The notes under the pieces: model-generated
Database searches by the model: none
Seen by the model: the letters and a program-made list of their open reading frames with translations, nothing else
Told to the model about the DNA's origin: nothing
DNA from: an uncultured Microbacterium sp.
GTDB taxonomy: Bacteria > Actinomycetota > Actinomycetes > Actinomycetales > Microbacteriaceae
Length of the DNA: 13,062 nucleotides
Assembly: GCA_937988695.1 (NCBI GenBank)
Contig: CALKHM010000117.1
Span: 1 to 13,062, forward strand
Direction of reading: 5' to 3'
Program-made: the position numbers and the translations under genes
Shown here: positions 7,607 to 13,062 of the stretch, piece after piece
Numbering within the stretch: position 1 is the first letter of the stretch
How the letters are laid out: each line of letters starts with the position of its first letter

Positions 7607-8659
7607 TCAGTCGAGGGCGGCGGCCAGCAGCTCGAGCGTCTGTGTGCGGCCGGGCGCGGCATCCATCGGCTCGCCGTCGTAGGATCCGGCGATGGGCGAG
7701 ATCATCACCTCGTCGACACCCCAGGTCGCGGCGAACTCGCGCAGGGCCGCGCCCACCTCGTCGCCGGTGCCCACGAACCACTTCTGGCGCATGCCGTCGA
7801 CGATGGACTGGGCCATGCCGTCCAGCGGCGACGCCTGCGCCTGTTCGACGGTCTCCAGCGCCTGCATCGGCTTGTTCGTGCGTAGCCTCGCCATGCTCCG
7901 CAGCTGCGGCAGGGCGCGTTCCTCGGCCTCGGCGGACGTGGGGGCGGCGATCGCGTTCGCGGTCAGGAAGGTGCGTGGCACGGGGGGCGCCTCGCTCGGC
8001 TGGTACTGGCCGCGATACAGGTCGAGCGCGCGTTCCAGCCCCTGACCCGAGAAGTGGTTCGCGAACACGTAGGGAAGTCCGGCGGATGCCGCCAACTGCG
8101 CGGAGTAGTCGCTCGAACCCAGCAGCCACACCTCGGGTGCACCGCCGGCCGCCGGTGTCGCATGCACGTCGTAGGAGCCGCCGTTCGTGAACTGCACCGC
8201 CGCGCCCTCGGGGCTCACGAGCCGCACGATGTCGCGCACATGCTCGGGGAACCGTTCCACGTCGCTGGTCGTGCCCGACATGCGCAGCAGCTGGGTGATG
8301 ACCGGATCGCTGCCCGGGGCCCTGCCGATGCCGAGGTCGATGCGGCCGGGAGCGAGCGCCTCCAGCGCCGCGAACTGCTCGGCGACCACCAGCGGCGAGT
8401 GGTTCGGCAGCATGACGCCGCCCGATCCGATCCGGATGCGCGACGTGCGTGCGGCCGCCGCAGCCGACAGCACCGGGGGAGTGGTCGAGGCCACCGCGGG
8501 CATGTTGTGGTGCTCGGCGAACCAGTATCGGCGGTAGCCGAGGTCGTCCGCGCGCATCGCGAGGGTGAGGGATGCCGCGACCGCCTGTGCGCTGGTCTGT
8601 CCGGTGCGCACCGGCACGAGGTCGAGAACGGACAGGGCAGGAGAGGTCGCGGTACTCAT
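7607..8659 (-). CDS. LLM-class flavin-dependent oxidoreductase (MsnO8-like)
   Basis: A 350-aa luciferase-like monooxygenase-family protein, expected to use reduced flavin (FMN or F420) in a TIM-barrel fold. It begins LSVLDLVPVRTGQ. It contains YWFAEHHNMPAVASTTPPVL, then RIRIGSGGVMLPNHSPLVVA and EQFAALEALAPGRIDLGIGR followed by APGSDP, all hallmarks of the MsnO8-type LLM branch. LLGSSDYSAQLAA is the conserved flavin-phosphate region. The frame is open from ATG 8692; I choose ATG 8659 because family members start close to the LSVLD strand, although the ribosome-binding site is weak. The substrate is unknown: this branch is widespread and mostly uncharacterised. It stands alone, convergent with pheA and in the same direction as the lipid kinase, with no partner reductase nearby. 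Confidence 0.9.
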   Translation of the reverse strand: MSTATSPALSVLDLVPVRTGQTSAQAVAASLTLAMRADDLGYRRYWFAEHHNMPAVASTTPPVLSAAAAARTSRIRIGSGGVMLPNHSPLVVAEQFAALEALAPGRIDLGIGRAPGSDPVITQLLRMSGTTSDVERFPEHVRDIVRLVSPEGAAVQFTNGGSYDVHATPAAGGAPEVWLLGSSDYSAQLAASAGLPYVFANHFSGQGLERALDLYRGQYQPSEAPPVPRTFLTANAIAAPTSAEAEERALPQLRSMARLRTNKPMQALETVEQAQASPLDGMAQSIVDGMRQKWFVGTGDEVGAALREFAATWGVDEVMISPIAGSYDGEPMDAAPGRTQTLELLAAALD

Positions 8660-8710
8660 CGTCTGACTCAACCCGGCGAGGTGCCGCGCCATTCCCGGAA
8701 CGGCCCTGTC

Positions 8711-8716
8711 ACGCTA
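8711..8716 (-). promoter_or_regulatory. Possible -10 box of the LLM oxidoreductase gene
   Basis: TAGCGT on the minus strand fits TANNNT and would start transcription near 8704, about 45 bases before ATG 8659. No convincing -35 is visible in the GC-rich sequence upstream. Confidence 0.3.
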
Positions 8717-8719
8717 CCG

Positions 8720-8948
8720 GCCGCCCGCTCCTCGCCTCGGCGTCACCCGGCCCCGCCGCACCGCCCGCCCGCCGCGCACCGCCTGGGGAGCCGCCCGCCC
8801 GGGGCGCCACCCGGCCCCGTCGGCCCTGCCGGCCCCGTCGGCCCTGTCGGCGCACCGCCCGCCCGCGGCGCTACCCGGCGTCGCCCCGCTGCGCCGCCTG
8901 CTCACGCCCGCTGCGCCGCCCCGGCGTCACCCCCGCTGCGCCGCCCGC
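8720..8948. repeat. GC-rich spacer with short near-tandem repeats
   Basis: Almost pure G/C sequence between the LLM gene and the lipid kinase stop. Two 17-bp copies of CGGCCCCGTCGGCCCTG lie at 8812-8828 and 8830-8846. Two 27-bp units beginning CCCCGCTGCGCCGCC lie at 8884-8910 and 8931-8957, differing at one base. The second runs into the last codons of the kinase gene. Several open frames cross it on both strands but encode only Pro/Arg/Ala-rich sequence. I see no gene here. Confidence 0.7.
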
Positions 8949-9926
8949 TCACGCCCGCGGCAACGCGACCAGCAGCGCGCCGGGCAGCACCCGGCACCGG
9001 ATGCGCGCGGCCTCGCCGAATTCGTCGCCGTCGAGCTCGACGGGATGCGCGCCCTCGACCCCCGCCTCGATGGCGACGCCGCGCAGGTAGTGCACCGAGG
9101 AGTCGCGGCGACGCTCGACGATACGCCGGCCCGCACGGGTGCGCCGCAGCACGGAGTTGTCCCACCACACCTTGCGCCACACACCCGCCCAGCCGAGCAG
9201 CCCGGTGGGCTGGATGAGGGCGACATCCAGCAGCCCATCGGTGATCGAGGCATCCGGCACCAGCTCGATGCCCGCTGGCAGCGCCCCGCAGTTCGCGAAC
9301 AGCATGCTGTGCACCTTGGCCGAGTGCAGGCGGCCGCCGTCGAGCTCGTACATCGCGCGGAACGGCTTCGCGTTGGGCAGCGACCGCGCCGCGCCGTCGA
9401 CGTAGGCCACCCACCCGACGGTCTTCTTCAGCTGAGCGCGAGTGTTGGCGATCATCGCCGCGTCCAGGCCGATCCCGGCCATCACGACGAACGCATGCTC
9501 CTCGGCGGTCCCGTCGGGGCGGGTGAGGGTCGCCATGCCGATGTCGATCTCACGGATCTGTCCGGCGAACGTTCCGCCGATCACGGCGTCGGGGTCGGCG
9601 AGCGGCAGGTCGAGGTTGCGCGCGAGCAGATTTCCCGTGCCGCTGGGCACGATGGTCAGCGGCACGCGGCTCTCGATGAGCGCTTCGGCGACCGCGCGCA
9701 CCGTGCCATCGCCTCCGGCGACCAGCACGGCGTCGACGCCCTCGCGCAGCGCGCGGGCCGTGGCATCCTGCCCGAGGTCTTCGGGAGTGGTCTCGTAGAA
9801 GAGCGGATGCCGCCACCCGGCGTCTTTCGATGCCTTCTCCACACGCGCGCGCAACTTCTTGCGGTCGACCTTGATGGGGTTGTAGACGAGCGCAGCGCGC
9901 TGCAGGGGGTCGCGCTCGTCCGTCAT
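8949..9926 (-). CDS. Diacylglycerol kinase-family lipid kinase (DagK/YegS-like)
   Basis: A 325-aa cytoplasmic, membrane-associating lipid kinase that probably phosphorylates diacylglycerol or a related lipid, recycling it into phospholipid synthesis. The N-terminal catalytic domain has ALVYNPIK (12-19), the nucleotide-binding GGDGT (71-75) and VPSGTGNLLARNL (93-105). The C-terminal beta-rich domain ends with the family pattern VELDGDEFGEA followed by VLPGALLVALP. Length is normal. ATG 9926 follows TATCGT by exactly six bases with no ribosome-binding site, so a leaderless message is likely. It is divergent from serS with only 50 bp between the start codons. The exact lipid substrate cannot be read from sequence; sphingosine kinase-like or undecaprenol-related roles are alternatives. 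Confidence 0.9.
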   Translation of the reverse strand: MTDERDPLQRAALVYNPIKVDRKKLRARVEKASKDAGWRHPLFYETTPEDLGQDATARALREGVDAVLVAGGDGTVRAVAEALIESRVPLTIVPSGTGNLLARNLDLPLADPDAVIGGTFAGQIREIDIGMATLTRPDGTAEEHAFVVMAGIGLDAAMIANTRAQLKKTVGWVAYVDGAARSLPNAKPFRAMYELDGGRLHSAKVHSMLFANCGALPAGIELVPDASITDGLLDVALIQPTGLLGWAGVWRKVWWDNSVLRRTRAGRRIVERRRDSSVHYLRGVAIEAGVEGAHPVELDGDEFGEAARIRCRVLPGALLVALPRA

Positions 9927-9932
9927 GGCCCC

Positions 9933-9938
9933 ACGATA
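9933..9938 (-). promoter_or_regulatory. -10 box of the lipid kinase gene (leaderless layout)
   Basis: TATCGT on the minus strand, then GGGGCC, then ATG at 9926. The spacing of six bases puts +1 at the start codon. It is back to back with the serS promoter within 50 bp. Confidence 0.6.
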
Positions 9939-9964
9939 CCGGCGGGCGCACGGATGCCGCTGAC

Positions 9965-9970
9965 TAGACT
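9965..9970 (+). promoter_or_regulatory. -10 box of serS (leaderless layout)
   Basis: TAGACT, six bases (TGTCGG), then ATG at 9977. The same hexamer appears upstream of tRNA-Ser at 12247. No -35 consensus is seen, and no T-box or other leader is possible in the 50-bp gap. Confidence 0.62.
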
Positions 9971-9976
9971 TGTCGG

Positions 9977-11242
9977 ATGATCGATCCCGTTCTGCTGCGC
10001 GAGAATCCCGAGCTGGTCAAGCGTTCTCAGATCAAGCGGGGCGAGTCGCCGCAGTCCGTGGACGAGGCGCTGGCCGCCGATGTGTCGCGTCGTGCGGCGA
10101 TCAGCGCGTTCGAGCAGCTGCGGGCCGAGCAGAACGCGCACGGCAAGCTCGTGGCATCCGCCGCGAAAGAGGACAAGCCGGCGCTGGTCGCGCAGGCGAA
10201 GGACCTCAGCGCCCGCGTGAAGGAGGCCCAGCAGGCCGTCGCCGCAGCCGAGGAGCACGCCCACGCCGTGCTCTCGCTGATCGAGAACATCGTGATCGAC
10301 GAGGTGCCCGCCGGCGGCGAGGAGAACTTCGTCACGCTGCGCACGCACGGCGACATCCCGACATTCGACTTCCCACCGCGCGACCACCTGGAGATCGGCG
10401 AGAAGCTCGACGCCATCGACATGGAACGCGGCACGAAGGTCTCGGGCAGCCGGTTCTATTTCCTGAAGGGCGTCGGCGCGCGGCTGGAGTACGCGCTCAT
10501 GTCGCTCGCGCTGAACCGCGCCGTCGAGGCCGGCTTCATCCCGATGATCCCTCCGACGCTGGTGCGGCCCGAGGTCATGGAGGGCACCGGGTTCCTCGGC
10601 CAGCACTCCGACGAGGTGTACCGGCTCGAGAAGCAGGACCTCTACCTCGTGGGCACGAGCGAGGTGCCGCTGGCCGGGTACCACATGGACGAGATCCTCG
10701 ACATGTCGGCGGGGGCCAAACGCTATGCGGGATGGTCGACGTGCTATCGCAGCGAGGCCGGCTCGTACGGCAAGGACACCCGCGGCATCATCCGCGTGCA
10801 CCAGTTCAACAAGCTCGAGATGTTCGTCTACACGACGCCCGACGACGCCGAGGCCGAGCATCTGCGCCTGGTCGGGATGCAAGAGGGGATGCTGCAGGAC
10901 CTGGGCCTGACCTACCGGGTGATCGACGTCGCCGCCGGCGACCTCGGGTCATCCGCGGCGCGTAAGTACGACATCGAGGCGTGGGTCCCCACCCAGCGGG
11001 CCTACCGGGAGCTGACCTCGACCTCGAACTGCACCACGTTCCAGGCGCGCCGGCTCGACATCCGATACCGGCCCGACGGCGGCAAGACGCAGCACGTCGC
11101 GACCCTGAACGGGACGCTCGCGACGACCCGCTGGATCGTCGCGCTGCTGGAGACGCACCAGCGGGAGGACGGGTCGGTGGTCGTCCCCGAGGTGCTGCGG
11201 CCGTACCTGGGTGGGCTTGCGGTGCTGGAGCCCGTGGCGTGA
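9977..11242 (+). CDS. serS: Serine--tRNA ligase
   Basis: SerRS charges tRNA-Ser with serine, and also tRNA-Sec where present. The 421-aa class II synthetase has the expected N-terminal tRNA-binding coiled coil (about residues 25-105, starting IDPVLLRENPELVKRS). The catalytic core follows, with TSEVPLAGYH, motif 2 YRSEAGSYGKDTRGIIRVHQ and FNKLEMF, SNCTTFQARR, and motif 3 NGTLATTRWIVALLE near the end. Length and all motifs are normal. ATG 9977 lies six bases from a TAGACT -10 box, so a leaderless mRNA is likely. A HAD phosphatase begins inside its stop codon, and a cognate tRNA-Ser(UGA) lies about 1 kb downstream. Confidence 0.97.
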   Translation: MIDPVLLRENPELVKRSQIKRGESPQSVDEALAADVSRRAAISAFEQLRAEQNAHGKLVASAAKEDKPALVAQAKDLSARVKEAQQAVAAAEEHAHAVLSLIENIVIDEVPAGGEENFVTLRTHGDIPTFDFPPRDHLEIGEKLDAIDMERGTKVSGSRFYFLKGVGARLEYALMSLALNRAVEAGFIPMIPPTLVRPEVMEGTGFLGQHSDEVYRLEKQDLYLVGTSEVPLAGYHMDEILDMSAGAKRYAGWSTCYRSEAGSYGKDTRGIIRVHQFNKLEMFVYTTPDDAEAEHLRLVGMQEGMLQDLGLTYRVIDVAAGDLGSSAARKYDIEAWVPTQRAYRELTSTSNCTTFQARRLDIRYRPDGGKTQHVATLNGTLATTRWIVALLETHQREDGSVVVPEVLRPYLGGLAVLEPVA

Positions 11243-12123
11243 CACGACTTCCCGAGACCGGAAGCATCCGGATCGAAGCGCCCGGCGAGGCCGCCGAGCT
11301 CGTCGAGGACGTCGCATCCCACACCGCGACCCGGCTGCTGATCGCGCTGGATGTCGACGGCACGGTGCTGCTGGAGGACGAGTCGCTCAGTCCAGGTGTC
11401 GTCGATGCCGTGCGTGACGCACAGGCGGCGGGGCACGAGGTGATGCTGGCGACCGGACGCAGCTGGGAGGGCACCCGTGGCATCCTGCATGCCCTGGGCG
11501 TCGCACCGCAGTACGTCGTCTGCTCGAACGGCGCCGTGATCATGCGCCGCGTCGCCGGCGACGAGTCGCGGTACGAGCGGTTCCACACCGAGACGTTCGA
11601 TCCGGCCGACGTGCTGCAGCTGATCCATGACAACCTCACCGAGGCGCACTACATGGTCGAGCTGGCCGACGGCAGACGGCTGTACACCGAGCCGATGGAC
11701 GACTGGAACCTCACCAGCGCCCGCCGCGTGCCGTTCGCCGAGCTGGGTGCGCAGCCGGTCTCGCGCGTGGTCGTCGTCTCGCCCGGCCAGACCGAGCAGG
11801 ACTTCATCGACCTCGTGCGCCGCATCGGCCTGAACCAGGTGTCGTACGCGATCGGCTGGACGGCGTGGCTGGACATCGCGCCGATGGGCGTGGACAAGGC
11901 CAGCGCGCTCGAGCTGGTGCGCACGTGGCTCGACGTCGAACCGGCGCAGGTGCTGGTCATCGGCGACGGACGCAACGACGTCGGCATGTTCCGGTGGGCG
12001 CTCGGGCACGGCGGCCGCGCCGTCGCGATGGCGCAGGGCCCGCAAGAGGTACGGGATGCCGCGGGCGAGACGACGCTCTCGGTGCTCGACGGGGGCGTTG
12101 CCGCCGTGCTCGGCGGGCTGTAG
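11239..12123 (+). CDS. HAD-superfamily hydrolase, Cof type (IIB)
   Basis: A 294-aa soluble phosphatase of the haloacid dehalogenase superfamily, Cof/IIB type. Motif I is ALDVDGTV (Asp38 nucleophile, Asp40), motif II is LATGR (Thr72), the motif III lysine is Lys220 in MGVDKASAL, and motif IV is VIGDGRNDVGMF (Asp243, Asp247). The C2-type cap occupies roughly 90-200. Such enzymes dephosphorylate sugar phosphates, nucleotides or cofactors such as FMN; the substrate is not deducible here. About 32 residues precede the core. The GTG start at 11239 overlaps the serS stop as GTGA, so it is almost certainly co-transcribed and translationally coupled with serS. The 158 bp from its stop to the tRNA hold a small inverted repeat, a -10 box and a leader hairpin. 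Confidence 0.92.
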   Translation: MTRLPETGSIRIEAPGEAAELVEDVASHTATRLLIALDVDGTVLLEDESLSPGVVDAVRDAQAAGHEVMLATGRSWEGTRGILHALGVAPQYVVCSNGAVIMRRVAGDESRYERFHTETFDPADVLQLIHDNLTEAHYMVELADGRRLYTEPMDDWNLTSARRVPFAELGAQPVSRVVVVSPGQTEQDFIDLVRRIGLNQVSYAIGWTAWLDIAPMGVDKASALELVRTWLDVEPAQVLVIGDGRNDVGMFRWALGHGGRAVAMAQGPQEVRDAAGETTLSVLDGGVAAVLGGL

Positions 12124-12214
12124 CCGCGCCCCCGCCTGCTCGCAGCCGATCCGCGCGTTCAGCGACCCTTGGCGTGGCGCATAGCGGGCCTCCAGCGTGT
12201 GCGCGCATGCTGAC

Positions 12215-12229
12215 ACCGTTCAAAACGGT
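12215..12229. repeat. Short inverted repeat upstream of tRNA-Ser
   Basis: ACCGTT-CAA-AACGGT has perfect 6-bp arms. Its right arm lies exactly 17 bp before the TAGACT -10 box of the tRNA gene, in the -35 position. It could be a protein-binding site or a weak hairpin after the HAD gene. It is not followed by a T tract. Confidence 0.4.
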
Positions 12230-12246
12230 CGGGTTCCGCGGTCGGC

Positions 12247-12252
12247 TAGACT
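12247..12252 (+). promoter_or_regulatory. -10 box of tRNA-Ser
   Basis: TAGACT, identical to the serS -10, predicts transcription from about 12259 and a 5' leader of roughly 23 bases. The leader contains a 7-bp hairpin ending at the tRNA. Confidence 0.5.
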
Positions 12253-12261
12253 CGACCCGTT

Positions 12262-12281
12262 CCGGCGGCGGCGTCCGCCGG
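12262..12281 (+). repeat. Hairpin in the tRNA-Ser 5' leader
   Basis: CCGGCGG (12262-12268) and CCGCCGG (12275-12281) form a perfect 7-bp stem around a six-base loop. The stem ends at the base before the mature tRNA 5' end, where RNase P must cut. Confidence 0.5.
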
Positions 12282-12369
12282 GGAGGGTTGTCCGAGCGGC
12301 CGAAGGATCTGGTCTTGAAAACCAGTGGGCAGCAATGTCCCGTGGGTTCGAATCCCACACCCTCCGCCA
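12282..12369 (+). tRNA. tRNA-Ser (anticodon UGA)
   Basis: An 88-nt class II tRNA with encoded CCA (12367-12369). The acceptor arms GGAGGGT (12282-12288) and ACCCTCC (12359-12365) pair fully, with discriminator G at 12366. The anticodon stem CTGGT/ACCAG (12309-12313 and 12321-12325) encloses loop CTTGAAA with anticodon TGA at 12316-12318. A long variable arm (TGGGCAGCAATGTCCC region) and the T arm GTGGGTTCGAATCCCAC follow. The long arm and UGA anticodon identify serine, reading UCA and other UCN codons. It is the cognate substrate of the SerRS encoded 1 kb upstream. Confidence 0.97.
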
Positions 12370-12400
12370 AGACGGTGCCGGGTGCCGACGTCGAGCCCGA

Positions 12401-12424
12401 CACCCCGGTGGTGCACCGGCGGTG
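12401..12424 (+). terminator. Hairpin between tRNA-Ser and the LCP gene
   Basis: CACC-CCGGTG, loop GTG, CACCGG, a bulged C, then GGTG form a ten-pair stem with one bulge, 31 bases after the tRNA. There is no T tract. It could be a U-less terminator of the tRNA transcript or a leader structure before the LCP gene, whose ribosome-binding site starts nine bases later. Confidence 0.4.
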
Positions 12425-12444
12425 TGATCGACGAGAGGTCACGC

Positions 12445-13015
12445 GTGCGCACCGATCCCATCTCCGACGGGAATCCGCCGGTCGCCCGGCACGCGACCAA
12501 CCCTTCGCCGCGGCCGCTGCGGCAGGTGCTCAAGCTGATCGTCGTCGCGGTGGCGGTCGTCGTGGTCTCGGCATCCGGGGTCGCCGCCTATGCGGCGATC
12601 GACCTGGGCTCGACGTTCTCGTCGCACGCGGTGGCGCTGGAAGGGCAGGGCAGCCCGCCGCCCGACGTCGGCGCGATCTCGGGGGGCGTGAACCTGTTCC
12701 TGGCCGGCACCGACGTCTGCGAACCCGCCTACGCATCGCTGTTCGGCGGGCGCTGCAAGGGCGCGGATGCGCTGGGGGAGCGCAACGACGTGAACCTGCT
12801 CGTGCACATCTCGGACAATCCGCGCCGGGTGACGGTGATCTCCATCCCGCGCGACCTCGTGCTCGCGACGCCCAGCTGCAAGCGCCCCGACGGATCCGTC
12901 GCGCCGGCCACGGCGGCATCCATGCTCAACTCCACCTACGGATACGGCGGACTGTCGTGCGTCGTCAAGACCGTGTCGCAGCTGACCGGGCTGACGATCC
13001 CCTACGCGGCGAAGA
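12445..13015 (+). CDS. LCP-family (LytR-CpsA-Psr) cell-wall ligase, N-terminal part
   Basis: LCP proteins are membrane-anchored phosphotransferases that attach secondary polymers (teichoic acid-like, capsule or arabinogalactan) to peptidoglycan on the outer face of the membrane. The 190 visible residues show a short cytoplasmic N-terminus and one transmembrane helix (about 29-52, LKLIVVAVAVVVVSASGVAA). The start of the LCP domain follows: VNLFLAGTD (82-90), GERNDVNLLVHI (111-122) and VTVISIPRDLVL (129-140), the conserved pyrophosphate-binding core, then LTGLTIPYA. Two cysteines (92, 104) in the first loop could pair. GTG 12445 is chosen because GAGAGG lies six bases upstream; GTG 12424 is an alternative. 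The genomic sequence ends at about 13015. Codons beyond that, giving the end IGRAHV and a stop at 13038, come from sequencing adapter, so about half or more of the protein is missing. Confidence 0.88.
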
Positions 13016-13062
13016 AGATCGGAAGAGCACACGTCTGAACTCCAGTCACGCCAATATCTCGT
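13016..13062 (+). other. Illumina TruSeq adapter sequence (non-genomic)
   Basis: The last 47 bases read AGATCGGAAGAGC, then ACACGTCTGAACTCCAGTCAC, then GCCAAT (13050-13055), then ATCTCGT. This is the known TruSeq indexed adapter as read through from a short insert, with a six-base index and the start of the P7 side. It is recognised from memory of the adapter sequence, base for base. It marks the physical end of the assembled contig. Confidence 0.98.

Noticed and set aside
6339..8129. 596-codon minus-strand open frame across pheA and the repeat region
   Set aside because: Antisense to pheA and overlapping the LLM gene; its repeated peptide (KYGDLTERGPNPRHPPSS) is only the translation of the 68-bp DNA repeat.
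9923..10882. Minus-strand open frame opposite serS
   Set aside because: Antisense shadow of serS, which has all class II motifs.
12282..12369. Integration (att) site at tRNA-Ser
   Set aside because: No integrase, no repeat of the tRNA 3' end elsewhere in the window, and ordinary genes on both sides.
12325..12444. Upstream extension of the LCP frame starting in the tRNA
   Set aside because: The ATG lies inside the tRNA-Ser anticodon stem; GTG 12445 has a ribosome-binding site.
12439..13032. Minus-strand open frame beginning MCSSDL
   Set aside because: Its start codon and first residues are reverse-complemented adapter; the rest is antisense to the LCP gene.

Overview
The window is high-GC actinobacterial chromosome. 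It most resembles Microbacterium or a close relative in the Microbacteriaceae: GTG and TTG starts are common, the third codon position is strongly G/C, and all gene families are actinobacterial housekeeping or sugar-metabolism types. No phage, transposase, CRISPR array or defence gene was found, and I see no convincing new multi-gene system. The main signals are regulatory architecture, a decayed gene, an intergenic repeat and a sequencing artefact at the right end.

Left third (1-4583): galactose metabolism. The minus strand carries galT followed by the first 63 codons of galK, cut by the window edge. A divergent LacI-family regulator lies to their right. Between them are two copies of a 14-bp operator-like palindrome spaced 31 bp apart; one overlaps the predicted galT -35, the other the predicted galT +1 and start codon. 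Convergent to lacI is a minus-strand run read from the right: pgm, a frameshifted 200-bp tail of a GH35 beta-galactosidase, galE, and an alpha/beta hydrolase overlapping galE by 4 bp. Together galK, galT, galE and pgm give the Leloir route from galactose to glucose-6-phosphate. The beta-galactosidase that probably fed it survives here only as a C-terminal remnant.

Middle (4584-9926): pgm (minus) and pheA (plus, prephenate dehydratase) are divergent. After pheA is a 323-bp gap with a perfect 68-bp direct repeat. An LLM flavin-dependent oxidoreductase and a diacylglycerol-kinase-family lipid kinase follow, both minus strand, separated by a very GC-rich spacer with short near-tandem repeats.

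Right (9927-13062): serS (plus) is divergent from the lipid kinase. A HAD phosphatase overlaps the serS stop by 4 bp, then come tRNA-Ser(UGA) and an LCP-family cell-wall ligase gene. The last 47 bases are not genomic: they match the Illumina TruSeq read-through adapter with index GCCAAT. The contig therefore ends physically in this LCP gene, and the apparent C-terminus ending IGRAHV is artificial.

Four genes (galT, pheA, lipid kinase, serS) share the layout TANNNT, exactly six bases, start codon. This is the signature of leaderless transcripts.
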